54,549 nt of DNA. Origin: Planctomycetota bacterium. GTDB taxonomy: Bacteria > Planctomycetota > UBA1135 > GCA-002686595. Shown piece after piece: positions 43,402 through 53,600 of the stretch. How positions within the stretch are numbered: position 1 is the first letter of the stretch; every line of letters starts with the position of its first letter. A program made the position numbers and the translations under genes. The notes under the pieces were generated by a model. That model saw nothing but the letters and a program-made list of their open reading frames with translations. It was not told where the DNA came from and searched no databases. The stretch lies in assembly GCA_028823395.1 (NCBI GenBank), contig JAPKBO010000004.1, forward strand, positions 1 to 54,549, in the 5' to 3' direction.

Positions 43402-45336
43402 TCAGGCCGGAACGGGAGGCGTCTCGCCGCTACTCAACCGACTGGAGTTGGCGATCACGAACAGCGCCCCAGCGTTGTGCAACACCGCGCCCGTCAACGG
43501 ATTGATCACACCCAGGGAAGCGAGGGTCACCATGCCCACACTGAACAGGGTGCCGATAAGCGCATTCTGAACCACCACCGAGCGCGTCTTCTCGGCCAGG
43601 CGCATCATCATGGGCAGGCGGTCTAGGTTTTCCGAGAGCAGAGCCACGTCTGCACCGCCCAAGGCCACCTCATTCACGCGCGCTCCAACAGCCACGCCGA
43701 CGTCCGAACCGGACAGGGCAAGGGCATCGTTGACGCCGTCGCCCACCATCATCACCTTGTGGCCGCCGGCCTGTTCCTCGCGGACGACCTCGAGTTTTTG
43801 TTCGGGCAGGACCTCGGCCACATAGGCATCGAAGCCCAGCTCTTCGGCCACCTCCCGGGCCACCTCCTCGCGGTCGCCCGTCAAGAGAACCAAGCGGTTC
43901 ATTCCCAGTTGGCGGGTTTGTTCGAGGGCGGCGCGAGCCTCTGCGCGGGGCCGATCGGAGAAGGAGAGATAGCCGAGCACCTCTTGGCCACGTGCGACCC
44001 AGACTCCGGGTCCACTAGCCGGCGCCTTTTCGGGGACAGCCACACCTTCATCCGCCAGCCACTGACGGCGGCCGAGAAGGCAAGGCTCGCTACCGGCCAC
44101 GCGTACACCCTTGCCCGGAATTTCTTCACTGACTTCCGCGGGGGTGTATTCCAATTGCGATTCTTCAGCCGCACGGACTAGGGCCCGCGAAACCGGGTGC
44201 AGAGATCCATGGGCGCAACCTGCTGCGACCCGCAAAACCTCCTGCTCCACCTGACCGCCGAAGGGAATGATCTGATCTAGACTGAGGGCCCCCGCGGTGA
44301 CGGTACCGGTCTTATCTAGAATGAGGGTGTCGACCTCAGCCACGGTCTCCAGAAAGGAGGCGCTCTTGATCAAGATGCTCCGCCGTGTGGAAGCCGTCAT
44401 GGAGACAATCATGGCCGCCGGTCCCGCAAGAACCAGGGCGCACGGACAGGACACGATCAAAACAGCGATGGCCCGGTCTAACTCACCCGTGATAAAAAGC
44501 GTCACGCCCGCGACGGAGAGCACAACCGGCAGGTAAACCCCTGCGTAGCGCTCGATCAAGCGCAGAGCCGGGGTCTTGGACTGTTCCACCTCGCGCAAGG
44601 TCTCCACGACCCGGCCCAAGACGGACTGCCCCCCCACGCCCTCAGCGCGAATGCGCAAGACGCCACCCAGATTGACGGTACCGCTGAAGACCTTGGAGCC
44701 CGGCTCGACATCCTCATAGACCGACTCGCCGGTGATGGGCGCCTGATCCACAGAGGAGAAGCCCGTCAGGACCTCGCCGTCCACGGGAATGACCTGTCCG
44801 GGCCGAACGATAACCTCGTCTCCGCTGCGCAACTGGTCGGGTTCGACCTCTTCCTCCGTCCCGTTCTGAACTCGGGTCGCTCGTTGGGAGGACAGCTTGC
44901 GAATGCCGTCGATAGCCGCCACGGCTCCACGCGAGGAGCGCTCCTCGAATAAGTGTCCGAGTTCCAAGAACAGGGGCACCAACCCCGCAGTCACAAACTC
45001 TCCCACGGCCATGGACGCCAGCACAGCGAGGCTGACCAACTGTTCGGTCAAGTTGGCGGGTTCAGAGCTCATGAAGCCTCGCAGACCGCGGCGCAAGATG
45101 GGGGTCGCCACGACGAGAGCTGCGACAGCCTGAATCAAGGCCGCTACGTCCGCCTGGTCGGGTACCACGAAGGCGTACAGGCTGCCCAATCCAAGCATCC
45201 CAATACCCAGCAACAGGGGGCCGAGCTGCATAGCAATACTGCGCTGCTCCTCTGGAGTGAGGGGCGCTTCTATATCACGCGGATCCAGGGGCCGGGGCTC
45301 CAGGCGCGGGGTAACGGCAGAAAGGGCGCTTTGCAT
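43402..45336 (-). CDS. P1B-type heavy-metal-transporting ATPase
   Basis: An inner-membrane ATPase exporting a transition metal. The 644-aa product has the TGES actuator motif (PITGESVYED), the transmembrane SCPCALVLAGPAAM (CPC site), phospho-acceptor DKTGTVTAG, SLHPVSRAL (HP motif), MMVGDGVNDALAL, and two terminal helices. No N-terminal HMA domain is seen. The last helix has VLHNAGALFVIANSS where ZntA has ADTGATVLV, so the M8 Asp is Asn and the M7 Lys is not evident; the metal cannot be assigned. It begins 3 bp after an SPFH gene in the same operon. Confidence 0.9.
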   Translation of the reverse strand: MQSALSAVTPRLEPRPLDPRDIEAPLTPEEQRSIAMQLGPLLLGIGMLGLGSLYAFVVPDQADVAALIQAVAALVVATPILRRGLRGFMSSEPANLTEQLVSLAVLASMAVGEFVTAGLVPLFLELGHLFEERSSRGAVAAIDGIRKLSSQRATRVQNGTEEEVEPDQLRSGDEVIVRPGQVIPVDGEVLTGFSSVDQAPITGESVYEDVEPGSKVFSGTVNLGGVLRIRAEGVGGQSVLGRVVETLREVEQSKTPALRLIERYAGVYLPVVLSVAGVTLFITGELDRAIAVLIVSCPCALVLAGPAAMIVSMTASTRRSILIKSASFLETVAEVDTLILDKTGTVTAGALSLDQIIPFGGQVEQEVLRVAAGCAHGSLHPVSRALVRAAEESQLEYTPAEVSEEIPGKGVRVAGSEPCLLGRRQWLADEGVAVPEKAPASGPGVWVARGQEVLGYLSFSDRPRAEARAALEQTRQLGMNRLVLLTGDREEVAREVAEELGFDAYVAEVLPEQKLEVVREEQAGGHKVMMVGDGVNDALALSGSDVGVAVGARVNEVALGGADVALLSENLDRLPMMMRLAEKTRSVVVQNALIGTLFSVGMVTLASLGVINPLTGAVLHNAGALFVIANSSRLSSGETPPVPA

Positions 45337-45339
45337 GGA

Positions 45340-46416
45340 CTAGAACGGAATGGTGATCCGGAGGTTCTCGTAACGCTCCCCGACCGGAGGCGGCACGAAG
45401 CGTTTGGTCACGGGCGAGAGGGCACGCTCGATGGACTCGCGGTACAGCCGCACACGCACGACCTCGGGGTTCTGAAGATACTCGGCCAGCAGCGCTTCAA
45501 AGGCATCGGACTCACCGCGAGCGCGGCCGAGACGCTGAGCCGCTTCGGCACGAGCTTGGGAGATGCGTGTGGTGCTGCGCGCCATCGCAGCAGGCACCTC
45601 TATGGCACCATACTCGCGCGCTTCCTCAATCAGTGTCACCGCATCGATCATGCTGCTGACCACTTCACGGAAGGCTGGCAGGACCTGAAAGGGAGGGCTC
45701 AGGCGTTCGAACTCAACGGCCACCAATTCCATGCCGGCGTCGGCCGCATCAAGCAGAGCCTGAGCACGCTCACGCACCATACCCGAGAGGGTGAAACGCC
45801 CCTCAGCCATCATCTCTTCAATGGCCATCGTACCCGCGCTGGTGACCATGGCGGTGCAGACGGCATCGCGCATGAGTGCATCGGGGTCCTCGATCTCAAG
45901 TGCATAACGGATGGGGTCGCTGACCCGATAGCGCGCCAGCAGAACCGCCTGCAGGACGTTGTCATCTCCGGTCAGGCAGTAGCCATCCTGTTCCGGGTTG
46001 ATCGTGTCGCGCCGCGAGAAGCCGCGCGAGGAGGTAAGGGGGCCTCCCATCGCATCTTGTTCACGGCCCAACCCGCTCGCTAGGTCTGCCACACGCACGC
46101 TATGGACCTTCTCAACGTCAACACGCAGCACCTCGTCGATAGGTGCGGGCAGGGCGAAGAGGAAGCCCGATTCGTGGACCTGCTGCCCTGGGCTATCCCC
46201 CACAAGTCGCCCCATGCGCAGCACCAAGGCCACCTGCCCGGGCTGAACGGAAGTCAGACCCGACACAGCGTAGAGCACGAGTAAGACGAGAATCGGCCAG
46301 TGATAGACACGCAGCACGAAGCCCACCAGCCCCAGCAGGGGTGAGGCCATGCGGGCCCACTCTGCCCCGGTCACTTCACGGACCTGGGAGGGACGCTGTA
46401 GGGAGCCGCGTTTCAC
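45340..46416 (-). CDS. SPFH-domain membrane protein, HflK-like
   Basis: A 358-aa prohibitin/stomatin-family protein that likely assembles into a membrane ring. It has an N-terminal helix (WPILVLLVLYAVSGLTS), VQPGQVALVLRMGRLVGDS, GFLFALPAPIDEVLRVDVEKV, an insertion with ARG/GFSRRDTINPEQ, LTGDDNVLQAVLLARYRV and a helical C-terminus (QARAEAAQRLGRARGE). The GTG start overlaps the stop of the HflC-like gene (GTGA). Members normally modulate membrane proteases or organise domains; no FtsH lies in this window. The P-type ATPase follows 3 bp later. Confidence 0.85.
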   Translation of the reverse strand: MKRGSLQRPSQVREVTGAEWARMASPLLGLVGFVLRVYHWPILVLLVLYAVSGLTSVQPGQVALVLRMGRLVGDSPGQQVHESGFLFALPAPIDEVLRVDVEKVHSVRVADLASGLGREQDAMGGPLTSSRGFSRRDTINPEQDGYCLTGDDNVLQAVLLARYRVSDPIRYALEIEDPDALMRDAVCTAMVTSAGTMAIEEMMAEGRFTLSGMVRERAQALLDAADAGMELVAVEFERLSPPFQVLPAFREVVSSMIDAVTLIEEAREYGAIEVPAAMARSTTRISQARAEAAQRLGRARGESDAFEALLAEYLQNPEVVRVRLYRESIERALSPVTKRFVPPPVGERYENLRITIPF

Positions 46417-47342
46417 TGGCCCCGATCTCCTTGCGCCTGATCCTGTCCCGCCGGATCCGGAAGCGTCGGAGCTTCCAGTAAGCCGAAGGGAGCACTGTCC
46501 GTGCGCAGGATGATGGTAGCCCCGGTGCCCAATAAGGTCTCCAAGGCCTCTAGTTGACGGACGAAGCGATAGAACTCCTCGTCTGCCCCGTGTGCGGCAG
46601 CGTAGACACGCGCCGCTTCAGCCTCGGCCGCGCCCCGTGTCTTGGCCGCCGTCTCACTCGCCGTAGCAAGAATTCGGGCCACCTCCAGATCCGCCTCGGC
46701 GCGCACCTGGGAAGCTTGGCGATCCCCATCAGCGCGGAATACAGCGGCGGATCGTTGCCGCTCCGCGCGCATCTGGGCAAACACACTGGTGATGTTGGAC
46801 TCGGGCAGGGAGAGGCGCTTGAAGCCCACGTGGTCAATCTGAATGCCGTAGTTCTCGGCAGCCTTTACCTGAACGGCGGCAAGAAGGTCGGCCTCGATGG
46901 AATTCACGGCCAACAGTTTTTCGTCGGTGGAGACAAGTGCCGACAGGTCGTAGTGCCCCAGCACTCCGGTCTTGGCATCTATGATCAGGCCCTCCAGCTT
47001 GCTGGCAGCGCCCTCCATGGATCCCACGGCGCGATAGAAATCCCAGCAATCGGCCACACGCCAAACGGCGTAGGACAACAGGATCACGTTCTTCTTGTCG
47101 CGCGTCAGCACTTCGGCATGGCGCGTGTTGAACACCCGCGTACGGCGGTCAATGGTGGAGACCCGCTCGATGGGCCAAGGCAGTTTCCAATGCAGGCCGG
47201 GTTCGGAGACCTCATCCAGAGGCTTGCCGAAGCGTGTGACGAGGGCTGAATGCTCCTCGCGCACGGTGAAAGTAACCGCAGAGAGTACGGTGACCGTCAC
47301 GGCCAGGAATCCGACGATCCAGCGCAGGGTATTGCTTCGCAT
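46413..47342 (-). CDS. SPFH-domain membrane protein, HflC-like
   Basis: The 309-aa product has a single helix (WIVGFLAVTVTVLSAVTFT), REEHSALVTRFGKPL, GLHWKLPWPIERVSTIDRR, LTRDKKNVILLSYAVWRVAD, a YGIQIDHVGFKRLSLPESNITSVFAQMRAER segment and an Ala/Arg coiled coil, the layout of HflC (E. coli 334 aa). The track's start at 47696 is inside the preceding gene; ATG 47342 (MRSNTLRW) is correct and lies 4 bp after that gene's stop. It overlaps the downstream HflK-like gene. Likely forms a complex with the other two SPFH proteins. Confidence 0.88.
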   Translation of the reverse strand: MRSNTLRWIVGFLAVTVTVLSAVTFTVREEHSALVTRFGKPLDEVSEPGLHWKLPWPIERVSTIDRRTRVFNTRHAEVLTRDKKNVILLSYAVWRVADCWDFYRAVGSMEGAASKLEGLIIDAKTGVLGHYDLSALVSTDEKLLAVNSIEADLLAAVQVKAAENYGIQIDHVGFKRLSLPESNITSVFAQMRAERQRSAAVFRADGDRQASQVRAEADLEVARILATASETAAKTRGAAEAEAARVYAAAHGADEEFYRFVRQLEALETLLGTGATIILRTDSAPFGLLEAPTLPDPAGQDQAQGDRGQ

Positions 47343-47346
47343 GGTG

Positions 47347-49128
47347 CTAGAGATCCTCCAGGGGTGTGGAGCTTGCGGCGTTAGAGCCGTTGATCCACAG
47401 GGCTCCACCATCCCTCTCGAAGCGTTGGTCAATGACCACAAACGAACGGCCCTGCAATTGGGCCTCACGTGCTTCGAGCAGGCGGCGGAAGGTGAACAGT
47501 TCGGGGGCTGCGGCGTACATTTTCTGAACGGCGCTGAAGGCCTCGGCTTCGCCGCGCGCGAGAGCGACGCGCGCCGTGGCGTTCGCATGGGCGCGATTCT
47601 CCAGGCGGTTAGCCTGGGACTGAGCGCCAGGAAGGACTTCGTTGGAGTACGCCTGTGCTTCAAGTACGCGTGTGTTGCGATCAATACGCGCGCCAACCAC
47701 GGCCTGGTAATCCTTGGCCACGGAGACGGGCGGGTGCAGTCCCATAAGCGCCAGATCCACGACCACCAAGCCCAGGTTTAATTCGTCTGCGCTCTGCTGA
47801 ATGCGCTCTTCGATCTGAGTGGCAAGTTCCGAGAGGTTCTCGGACAGCGCGCTGTCCAGGCTGCGCCCGACAGTCTCGTCCATCATCACGCGATCGGCGA
47901 CGGCCGCCAAGGCGCCCTCGGGATCAGCGCAGGAGTACAGGTAGACCAACGGGTCGCCCACCTTGAATTGCAGGACGGCGTTGACACTGATCAACTCATG
48001 ACCGTCTCCGAGCAGGAGCTTGTACTCCTCCTCGGCGTGCTGAGCGGTCCAGAGCATAGAGGCCCCTCTCTTCGCCCGTGCGAACCCGATGGGCAAGCTG
48101 CGCACCCGGTCCACGGCCACACGATGTACGGACTCGATTGGCCAGGGCCAGCCCAGGTGCAAGCCAGGAGTCACCGGAGCGCGGCCAGAGCGTGCTCCAA
48201 ACACCTCTACGACCCCAACCTCCGCTGGTCCCACAAGGGTAAAGGCACTTCCCACCCAGCCCAGGCCGGCAAGGGCCAGCAGGGTCGGTGCCAGAGAGCG
48301 CCGGATGAAGGCCAAGGCCCAGCTTCCGCGCAGGTCGATACCGAAGGCGTCGGTCAAAAAAGCGAAGAAGCTCGAAACCGGATCTAAGCGTCCGAAGAAA
48401 ATACGCAAGAAGACAGGACTGGCCAGGGCCAAACGTCCCGTGCGCCGTGCCAGCACAGCGATCAACAGCCCTTCAACCAGGAGCTCAATCACGAGGAAGG
48501 TCTCGAACTTAGAAAGCGTCGGTGCCAGCCAGGTCAACTGATCGCCGTGCAGGTAAGCCGCAGTTTCGAAGAAGGTCAACCAAGCCGTGACCCGCAACCA
48601 CGAGGCCAGGCCTTGCGCCTCGGCCAAGACCTCCGTGCGCGTGGTGCCGTAGAAACGGGCCAAGAGCAAGAAGGCCACAACTGCGGTGAGGGAGATCACG
48701 ACTACCCCCGTGGAGTTTAGCCATGCGATAGAGCCAAGACCGAGCGCCAAGGGCGCCTTGAATTGTTCGTAGCTGAGTTGCCAGATGGCAACGGCACCCG
48801 CACCGCTGAGGGTCAACACCAGCGCAGCAAGACGGCCCGGGGCAGAGGGCGCGACCTCTTCAGCGCCTCTGCGTGTGAATACAGCCAACCGTCGGCGCAC
48901 GAGCAGAAGGATCCAGCAGGTGGTCAGCGCCAAGGCTCCTGGCACGAGGAACTCTCCAAGCCCTACGGCCAAGGCTAGAGCCAGGAGGATTGCCCCCATC
49001 AATCCCGGGCCACCCAACAGCACGAGAGTCGCAATGCGCAAGTGCTCCAAGCGCGCCGCCCGGTGCAAGTCCACGCTCTCGCCAACGGCACGGTCGGCTA
49101 CTTCGGTAGATTGGTTGGCAGGGGACAT
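47347..49128 (-). CDS. SPFH-domain protein with a six-helix membrane domain (HflK-like fusion)
   Basis: A 593-aa protein, first gene of the operon. Residues 30-295 carry about six to seven membrane helices (for example LVLLGGPGLMGAILLALALA, FETFLVIELLVEGLLIAVL), a domain not found in standard HflK. The SPFH part follows: VGPAEVGVVEVFGARSG, GLHLGWPWPIESVHRVAVDRV, LLLGDGHELISVNAVLQFKV and a C-terminal coiled coil with NRLENRAHANATARVALARGEAEAF. No HflK-like signal is apparent. It is translated 4 bp upstream of the HflC-like gene. Confidence 0.82.
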   Translation of the reverse strand: MSPANQSTEVADRAVGESVDLHRAARLEHLRIATLVLLGGPGLMGAILLALALAVGLGEFLVPGALALTTCWILLLVRRRLAVFTRRGAEEVAPSAPGRLAALVLTLSGAGAVAIWQLSYEQFKAPLALGLGSIAWLNSTGVVVISLTAVVAFLLLARFYGTTRTEVLAEAQGLASWLRVTAWLTFFETAAYLHGDQLTWLAPTLSKFETFLVIELLVEGLLIAVLARRTGRLALASPVFLRIFFGRLDPVSSFFAFLTDAFGIDLRGSWALAFIRRSLAPTLLALAGLGWVGSAFTLVGPAEVGVVEVFGARSGRAPVTPGLHLGWPWPIESVHRVAVDRVRSLPIGFARAKRGASMLWTAQHAEEEYKLLLGDGHELISVNAVLQFKVGDPLVYLYSCADPEGALAAVADRVMMDETVGRSLDSALSENLSELATQIEERIQQSADELNLGLVVVDLALMGLHPPVSVAKDYQAVVGARIDRNTRVLEAQAYSNEVLPGAQSQANRLENRAHANATARVALARGEAEAFSAVQKMYAAAPELFTFRRLLEAREAQLQGRSFVVIDQRFERDGGALWINGSNAASSTPLEDL

Positions 49129-49436
49129 GGGTGGGGAGGGGGAATCGGGTCTCCACGTGGTTACGCCCTCGACCCCCTATCGTTAGAGGGGGGGCACAGA
49201 GGAGTGGGCGCGGTGAGGAGAACTCACCTCATGGATCGACATTTTGGGCCGGGTGGCGTGACCCTCATCCGCAGCAGGCCCACTATCGGGTCAAGAAAAC
49301 AGCCAGAATGAGGCCTAGGAGCCCCCTGAGAGGGTTCACACGGACCTTCCATAACCCCTGCTGCACCGCAGGGGGCACTTCCGCCCCCTCCCGGCCTCCC
49401 ACGCCTCTTCAGAAATTCGGCTCCTGCGAGCGACCT
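49129..49436. other. Gap between the selenoprotein gene and the SPFH operon
   Basis: 308 bp without a gene. On the minus strand CCCCTGCGGTGCAGCAGGGG (49355-49374) is a hairpin of 7 bp with loop GGTGCA, about 60 nt after the selenoprotein stop, followed only by TTAT; it may be a weak terminator. The operon promoter should lie in this gap, but no clear motif is seen. Confidence 0.4.
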
Positions 49437-50396
49437 CTAGCCCCCGATCAGGCCCTGCGCACGCTTGGCCGCATGCGTGGAGGGGAAGCGTTTGACCACC
49501 GACTCCAAGCTCTTCTTGGCCTTCTTGATACCCCGATTGGAGACTAGCTGGAGGGCCCGGCCGAGGGCCTCAGCTGCCTCGATCTCGTTCTGGATAGCCT
49601 CATCGTTCTTGATTTCGCGTTGGCGTTCCAAAATCGATTCACCCAGCGGATGGCGTTTCAATTCCTTCGCCAGGGACTCCAATGCGGCCAGGCTCTGCCC
49701 GAAGTCACCGCGACCAATAGCTGCGTCGATCTGCTTACGCAGGTCCGCCACGTGAGCCGTGAGACACTCTTCGAGTGCGCCGGCGCCTGCGCTTCCCGCC
49801 GCCTTCTCGATCAGTTTGAAAGCATCGGCCAACTCGCCACCCGCTGCAGCTTCGAGGGCTTTCGGAGGCGCCCCATCGATCTCCCCTCGCCAGGAAAGAA
49901 CGGCGTTGGGTCCGGCGCGGTCCGCACCGACCAGGGCGGCCTTAATGTGTTTATTGGTGAGAGCGCTCGGGTGACCGTGCCATACCAGGCGACCCTCAGG
50001 ATTGAGCAGATAGCTGTGGGGTATCCCCTTCTGGCCCACCATCGCGCCCAGCTTACCTCCAGCCTTTGAGCCGCTGGCCACGGGGAAGGGCAGGTCGTAC
50101 TGCTCCACGTAGGGCACAACCTTGCTCGCCGGTTCATTCGACAAGGCCAGCACCATGAGGCCATTCTCTCGGTTTTCGTTCCAGACATCCTTGAGGTGAG
50201 GCCACGCCCCACGACAAGGGGGTCACCAGGTCGCCCAGGCCTCGATCAAGACTGCCCGGCCCTTGAGGGACTGCAGTGAGGGGGTCTGGCCCAGATGCCG
50301 GGACCAACTCTCGGCATCAATCTCCGGAGACATGGGATCCTCAGCTGGAGCGAGGGCGAGCAGCGGAAGGGCGGCGATCAGGGCGAGTCGGTTCAT
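49437..50396 (-). CDS. TlpA-like thioredoxin-fold selenoprotein (U-x-x-C), with a helical C-terminal part
   Basis: A secreted or periplasmic redox protein. The track splits it into ORFs 50223-50546 and 49437-50156, but the two are in one frame separated by a single TGA (50223-50225) and 22 sense codons. The continuous reading is RAVLIEAWATW-U-PPCRGAWPHLKDV, the TlpA/thioredoxin motif WCxxC with Sec (residue 58) for the first Cys. Other marks are signal peptide MNRLALIAALPLLALAPA from ATG 50396, LALSNE, and the cis-Pro loop GIPHSYLLNPEGR. Residues 160-319 are helical and Lys-rich, not recognised. Stop is TAG. A SECIS-like hairpin follows the UGA. A pseudogene is unlikely because the frame and motif match across the UGA. 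Confidence 0.9.
50196..50225 (-). promoter_or_regulatory. Bacterial SECIS-like hairpin in the TlpA selenoprotein gene
   Basis: After the UGA (50223-50225) and 10 nt, GUGGGGC pairs with GCCUCAC (seven pairs, one G-U) around loop GUG at 50196-50212. The loop starts with G and lies about 18-20 nt after the UGA, within the usual range, matching the selD element in type. Confidence 0.75.
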
Positions 50397-50638
50397 GGGA
50401 GTTCTCTGGAGAAAAAGGGCGCGCTCAGGGCACGCGTCGATTGTACGCCAGGGGCTGGCACCGTGGAAATATGGGTCTGGGATGCCGTGAAGTGTATTTC
50501 CTTGGCTGCTGGTCATCCCGAGTAGCCATGCGGTGCGGCACGGCACTACTCTGGAAGCCCCGGGATGAAACCGAGCCGGTTGGTGAACCTACCTCCCGAG
50601 CAAGCGTTTCTTCCCGCCTACCCATTCTTGTGCTCGAC

Positions 50639-53600
50639 ATGATCCATCCTGCTGCCGCAGCGTCCCTACTAGCTCTCTGCCTCCCTGCCCTCGCGCCTGC
50701 ACAGGGCCAAGAGATCGGATTTGGCGAGGTGTTCGCCCTCTCGGAGAACCGACGGGCAACCCTTGAGCAACTCATTCCCGGCACCGCGGACTACTACTAT
50801 TACAGCTGCCTGCAACTCCAGCATGAGGGGAAGCTTAGCGAGGTACCCGCGCTTCTCGAGATGTGGATCAAGCGCCACGGACGAGACGCACGTGTGCGAG
50901 AAATCGAGAACCGGCAGGCCCTGAAGAGGGTGGACGCATCCGGCGATCCCAACGGGGCCTCCTCCTGGGAACGCTCACGAAATTACCTAATTCAGCAGTT
51001 GGGCTTGAGCTTCGATCACACCCGAGAGAAGGCCGTGGACGAAGTCGATCTTCTGAGTTCTCTCGATCCGAGCCGCATTGCCCCAAAGGTGTGGGATGAC
51101 AATGCGCGCCGCCGCCATCCGGATTCCCTTGAGGGATTCGGAGCCCGTCAACTGAAATCCCTAGCCGCAGGAAAACTCAGCGACCGCCAGCTAACGGAAC
51201 TCCTGAAGCGCCTGCAACGACCGGATTTCCCCGGTCTTGCGGAACTCGTGGTACGACAGCTGAAATCCAAATCCAGCAGCAAATTTGGTGCCCTTGACAT
51301 CCATGACGAGCTCCTCCTCGAGCAGCTTGAGGCCTGTGTAAGGAGAATGCCCAAGCTGCTGAATGATCCCGCCTTCGTTTCCGTGTACCTGACCAAACTA
51401 CGCCCCAGCGATGATGTGGACTGGACCAGCAACTCAGCCGAGCGGGAGGCGTTCCTCAACCGTCTGTGGGCCTTCGCGCAACGCCTGGATCCAGCCCACA
51501 ACGACCTCAAGGCACACGTACTACAGCACCGACTCGTGCATGACCTGGGTCAGGGACGGCCCAACCGCAAGACTCTGATGGAGTTCCTGCAATTGCCGCG
51601 CCGCACGCCCTTAGCCAATCCCGAGTGGCTGAAGACGCAACGTAACGCAGAGATCGTCGAGAAACCCAACTCCTCTCTCACCCCCCTTGGGTCTGCAGGG
51701 GGCGAAGAGACGCTTGTCCACGCTTACCTGCAGCACTTCTTCGGTCAGGAAGATAGCTGGGAGGCCTTCAGCCCCTATCTCAAGGCCGATTACCTGCGCC
51801 GCCTGTTTGCAGAAACGCAAATCCTCGCGGGCACCGGCGACATGGAGCGCTGGTACTCATTGATCGACGACCCGTCCTACTACGAAGCCCTCGAAAATCG
51901 GGTGGAGCTAGAGTTTCCCGCTACCCAGACAACCGAGTTCGCGACGGGTGCGGCAGTCGCCCTGGATCTGAACATCAAGAACGTCAAGACCCTGCTCGTC
52001 AAGGTCTTTGAAATCGACGCCCTGACTTATGCCTTAGCAGAGAACAAGGAAGTTGATGCATCCATCGATCTTGATGGGCTAGTAGCGGGTGCGGAGACCA
52101 CCTACGCCTACGATGCTCCGAGCTTGCGCCGCATCAAGAGGCACTTCGAATTCCCCGGCCTGACCGAAGCCGGAGTGTATGTGATTGACTTCATCGGTGG
52201 TGGCATCTCGAGCCGGGCAGTCATCCGCAAAGGACACCTCGAGATTCGAGAGCGGGACAGCTCGGCCGGCCACGTGTTTGAGGTGGTCGACCTTGCAGGT
52301 GTCCCTTGCCCCGACGCCGCCCTCTACTTTGGTGGGCAACGCTATGAGGCCGATGGTGATGGAATCATCATCTTCCCCTACTCCACCAAGTCCGGCCGCA
52401 AGTCCGTCGTGGTGACGGCGGGAGGGTCCGTTGCCGTACATGGGTTCTCCCATCGCTCAGAGTCCTACTCCCTCAAATCGGGGTTCTACGTGGATCGCGA
52501 ATCCCTCCTGGCCGGCCGGCAAGCCAAATTGCTTGTCAATCCGCGCCTCGAGGTCAACGGTAAGCGAACCTCACTCGACCTGCTCAAGAATGTCACGCTG
52601 CACCTAAGGGCCAGGACACTGGACGGCACCGAGACAGCACTCGAGGTACGCGATGTCCAGTTGCGGGAAGGGCATGAGTGGGTGCATGAATTCCGGGTCC
52701 CCGAGAACCTCAGCAGCTTGCAGGTAAGCCTCACAGCCAAGGTCGATGTTCTGACTGAAGCCAAGACCCAAGCGGTCTCAAGCGACTCCAAGAGCTTCGC
52801 GGTCAACTCCATCGACGCCTCAGCCCAGGTGGACTGCCCGATCCTGGGTCAAGATTCGTCGGGTTACTTCATCGATCTCCTTGGTAAGAACGGTGAACCC
52901 AAGGCCGGGCGCATTCTCAGCCTCAGCCTGCGCCACCAGGACTACCGGGACACACTTAGCATTCAGTTGAAGACCGACGGGGCAGGACGCCTGCACTTGG
53001 GGAACCTGATCGGCATCGATTCTTTGAGGTCCTCGGGCCTGCCGGGCGGCATTGGTGAGTGGTCACTGCAGTCCAGACGTCAGACGTCCTCGAGGCAGGT
53101 GCGGGGTCAAGAGGGAGACGTTCTGCGTGTCCCCTACACGGGAGAAATGGAGCGCCTAGGCCCCGACGAAGTATCGCTGCTCGAACTACGGGGCACGACA
53201 CCAGTGGCCAACCGCAGCGGGAACGTAAGCCTGGAAAATGGATACGTCACACTCTCGCAGCTTGCAGCCGGAGACTACGATCTGCTCCTGAAGGAAACAG
53301 GTGACCACGTCCGGGTAAGTGTGACCGCCGGCGAGCGGCAGGGGCGTTGGTCTGTAGGCGCCAGTCGCGCGCTGGAACTGGAGGCCCTACCGCTTCAAAT
53401 AACGAGCGCGGCCATGCAGGGCGACGATCTCGTGATTCAGTTGGCTGGGATCAATCCGTACACGCGACTGCACGTCGTGACCTCCCGCTTCGACCCCGCC
53501 TTCGATGCGTTCACCAGCCTTGCTCCTCCGGGTCCTGCGTCGGGCCGCACTCAATCCCTCCGGCCGACGTCCTCCGAGTTCCACTCTGGGCGACAGATCG

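Noticed and set aside
44953-46083. 376-aa plus-strand ORF over the SPFH and ATPase genes
   Set aside because: It is antisense to three well-supported motifs-bearing genes and has no domain or codon support.
50157-50225. Nonsense mutation making the TlpA-like gene a pseudogene
   Set aside because: The UGA replaces exactly the redox Cys, a SECIS-type hairpin follows, and both halves are otherwise intact.
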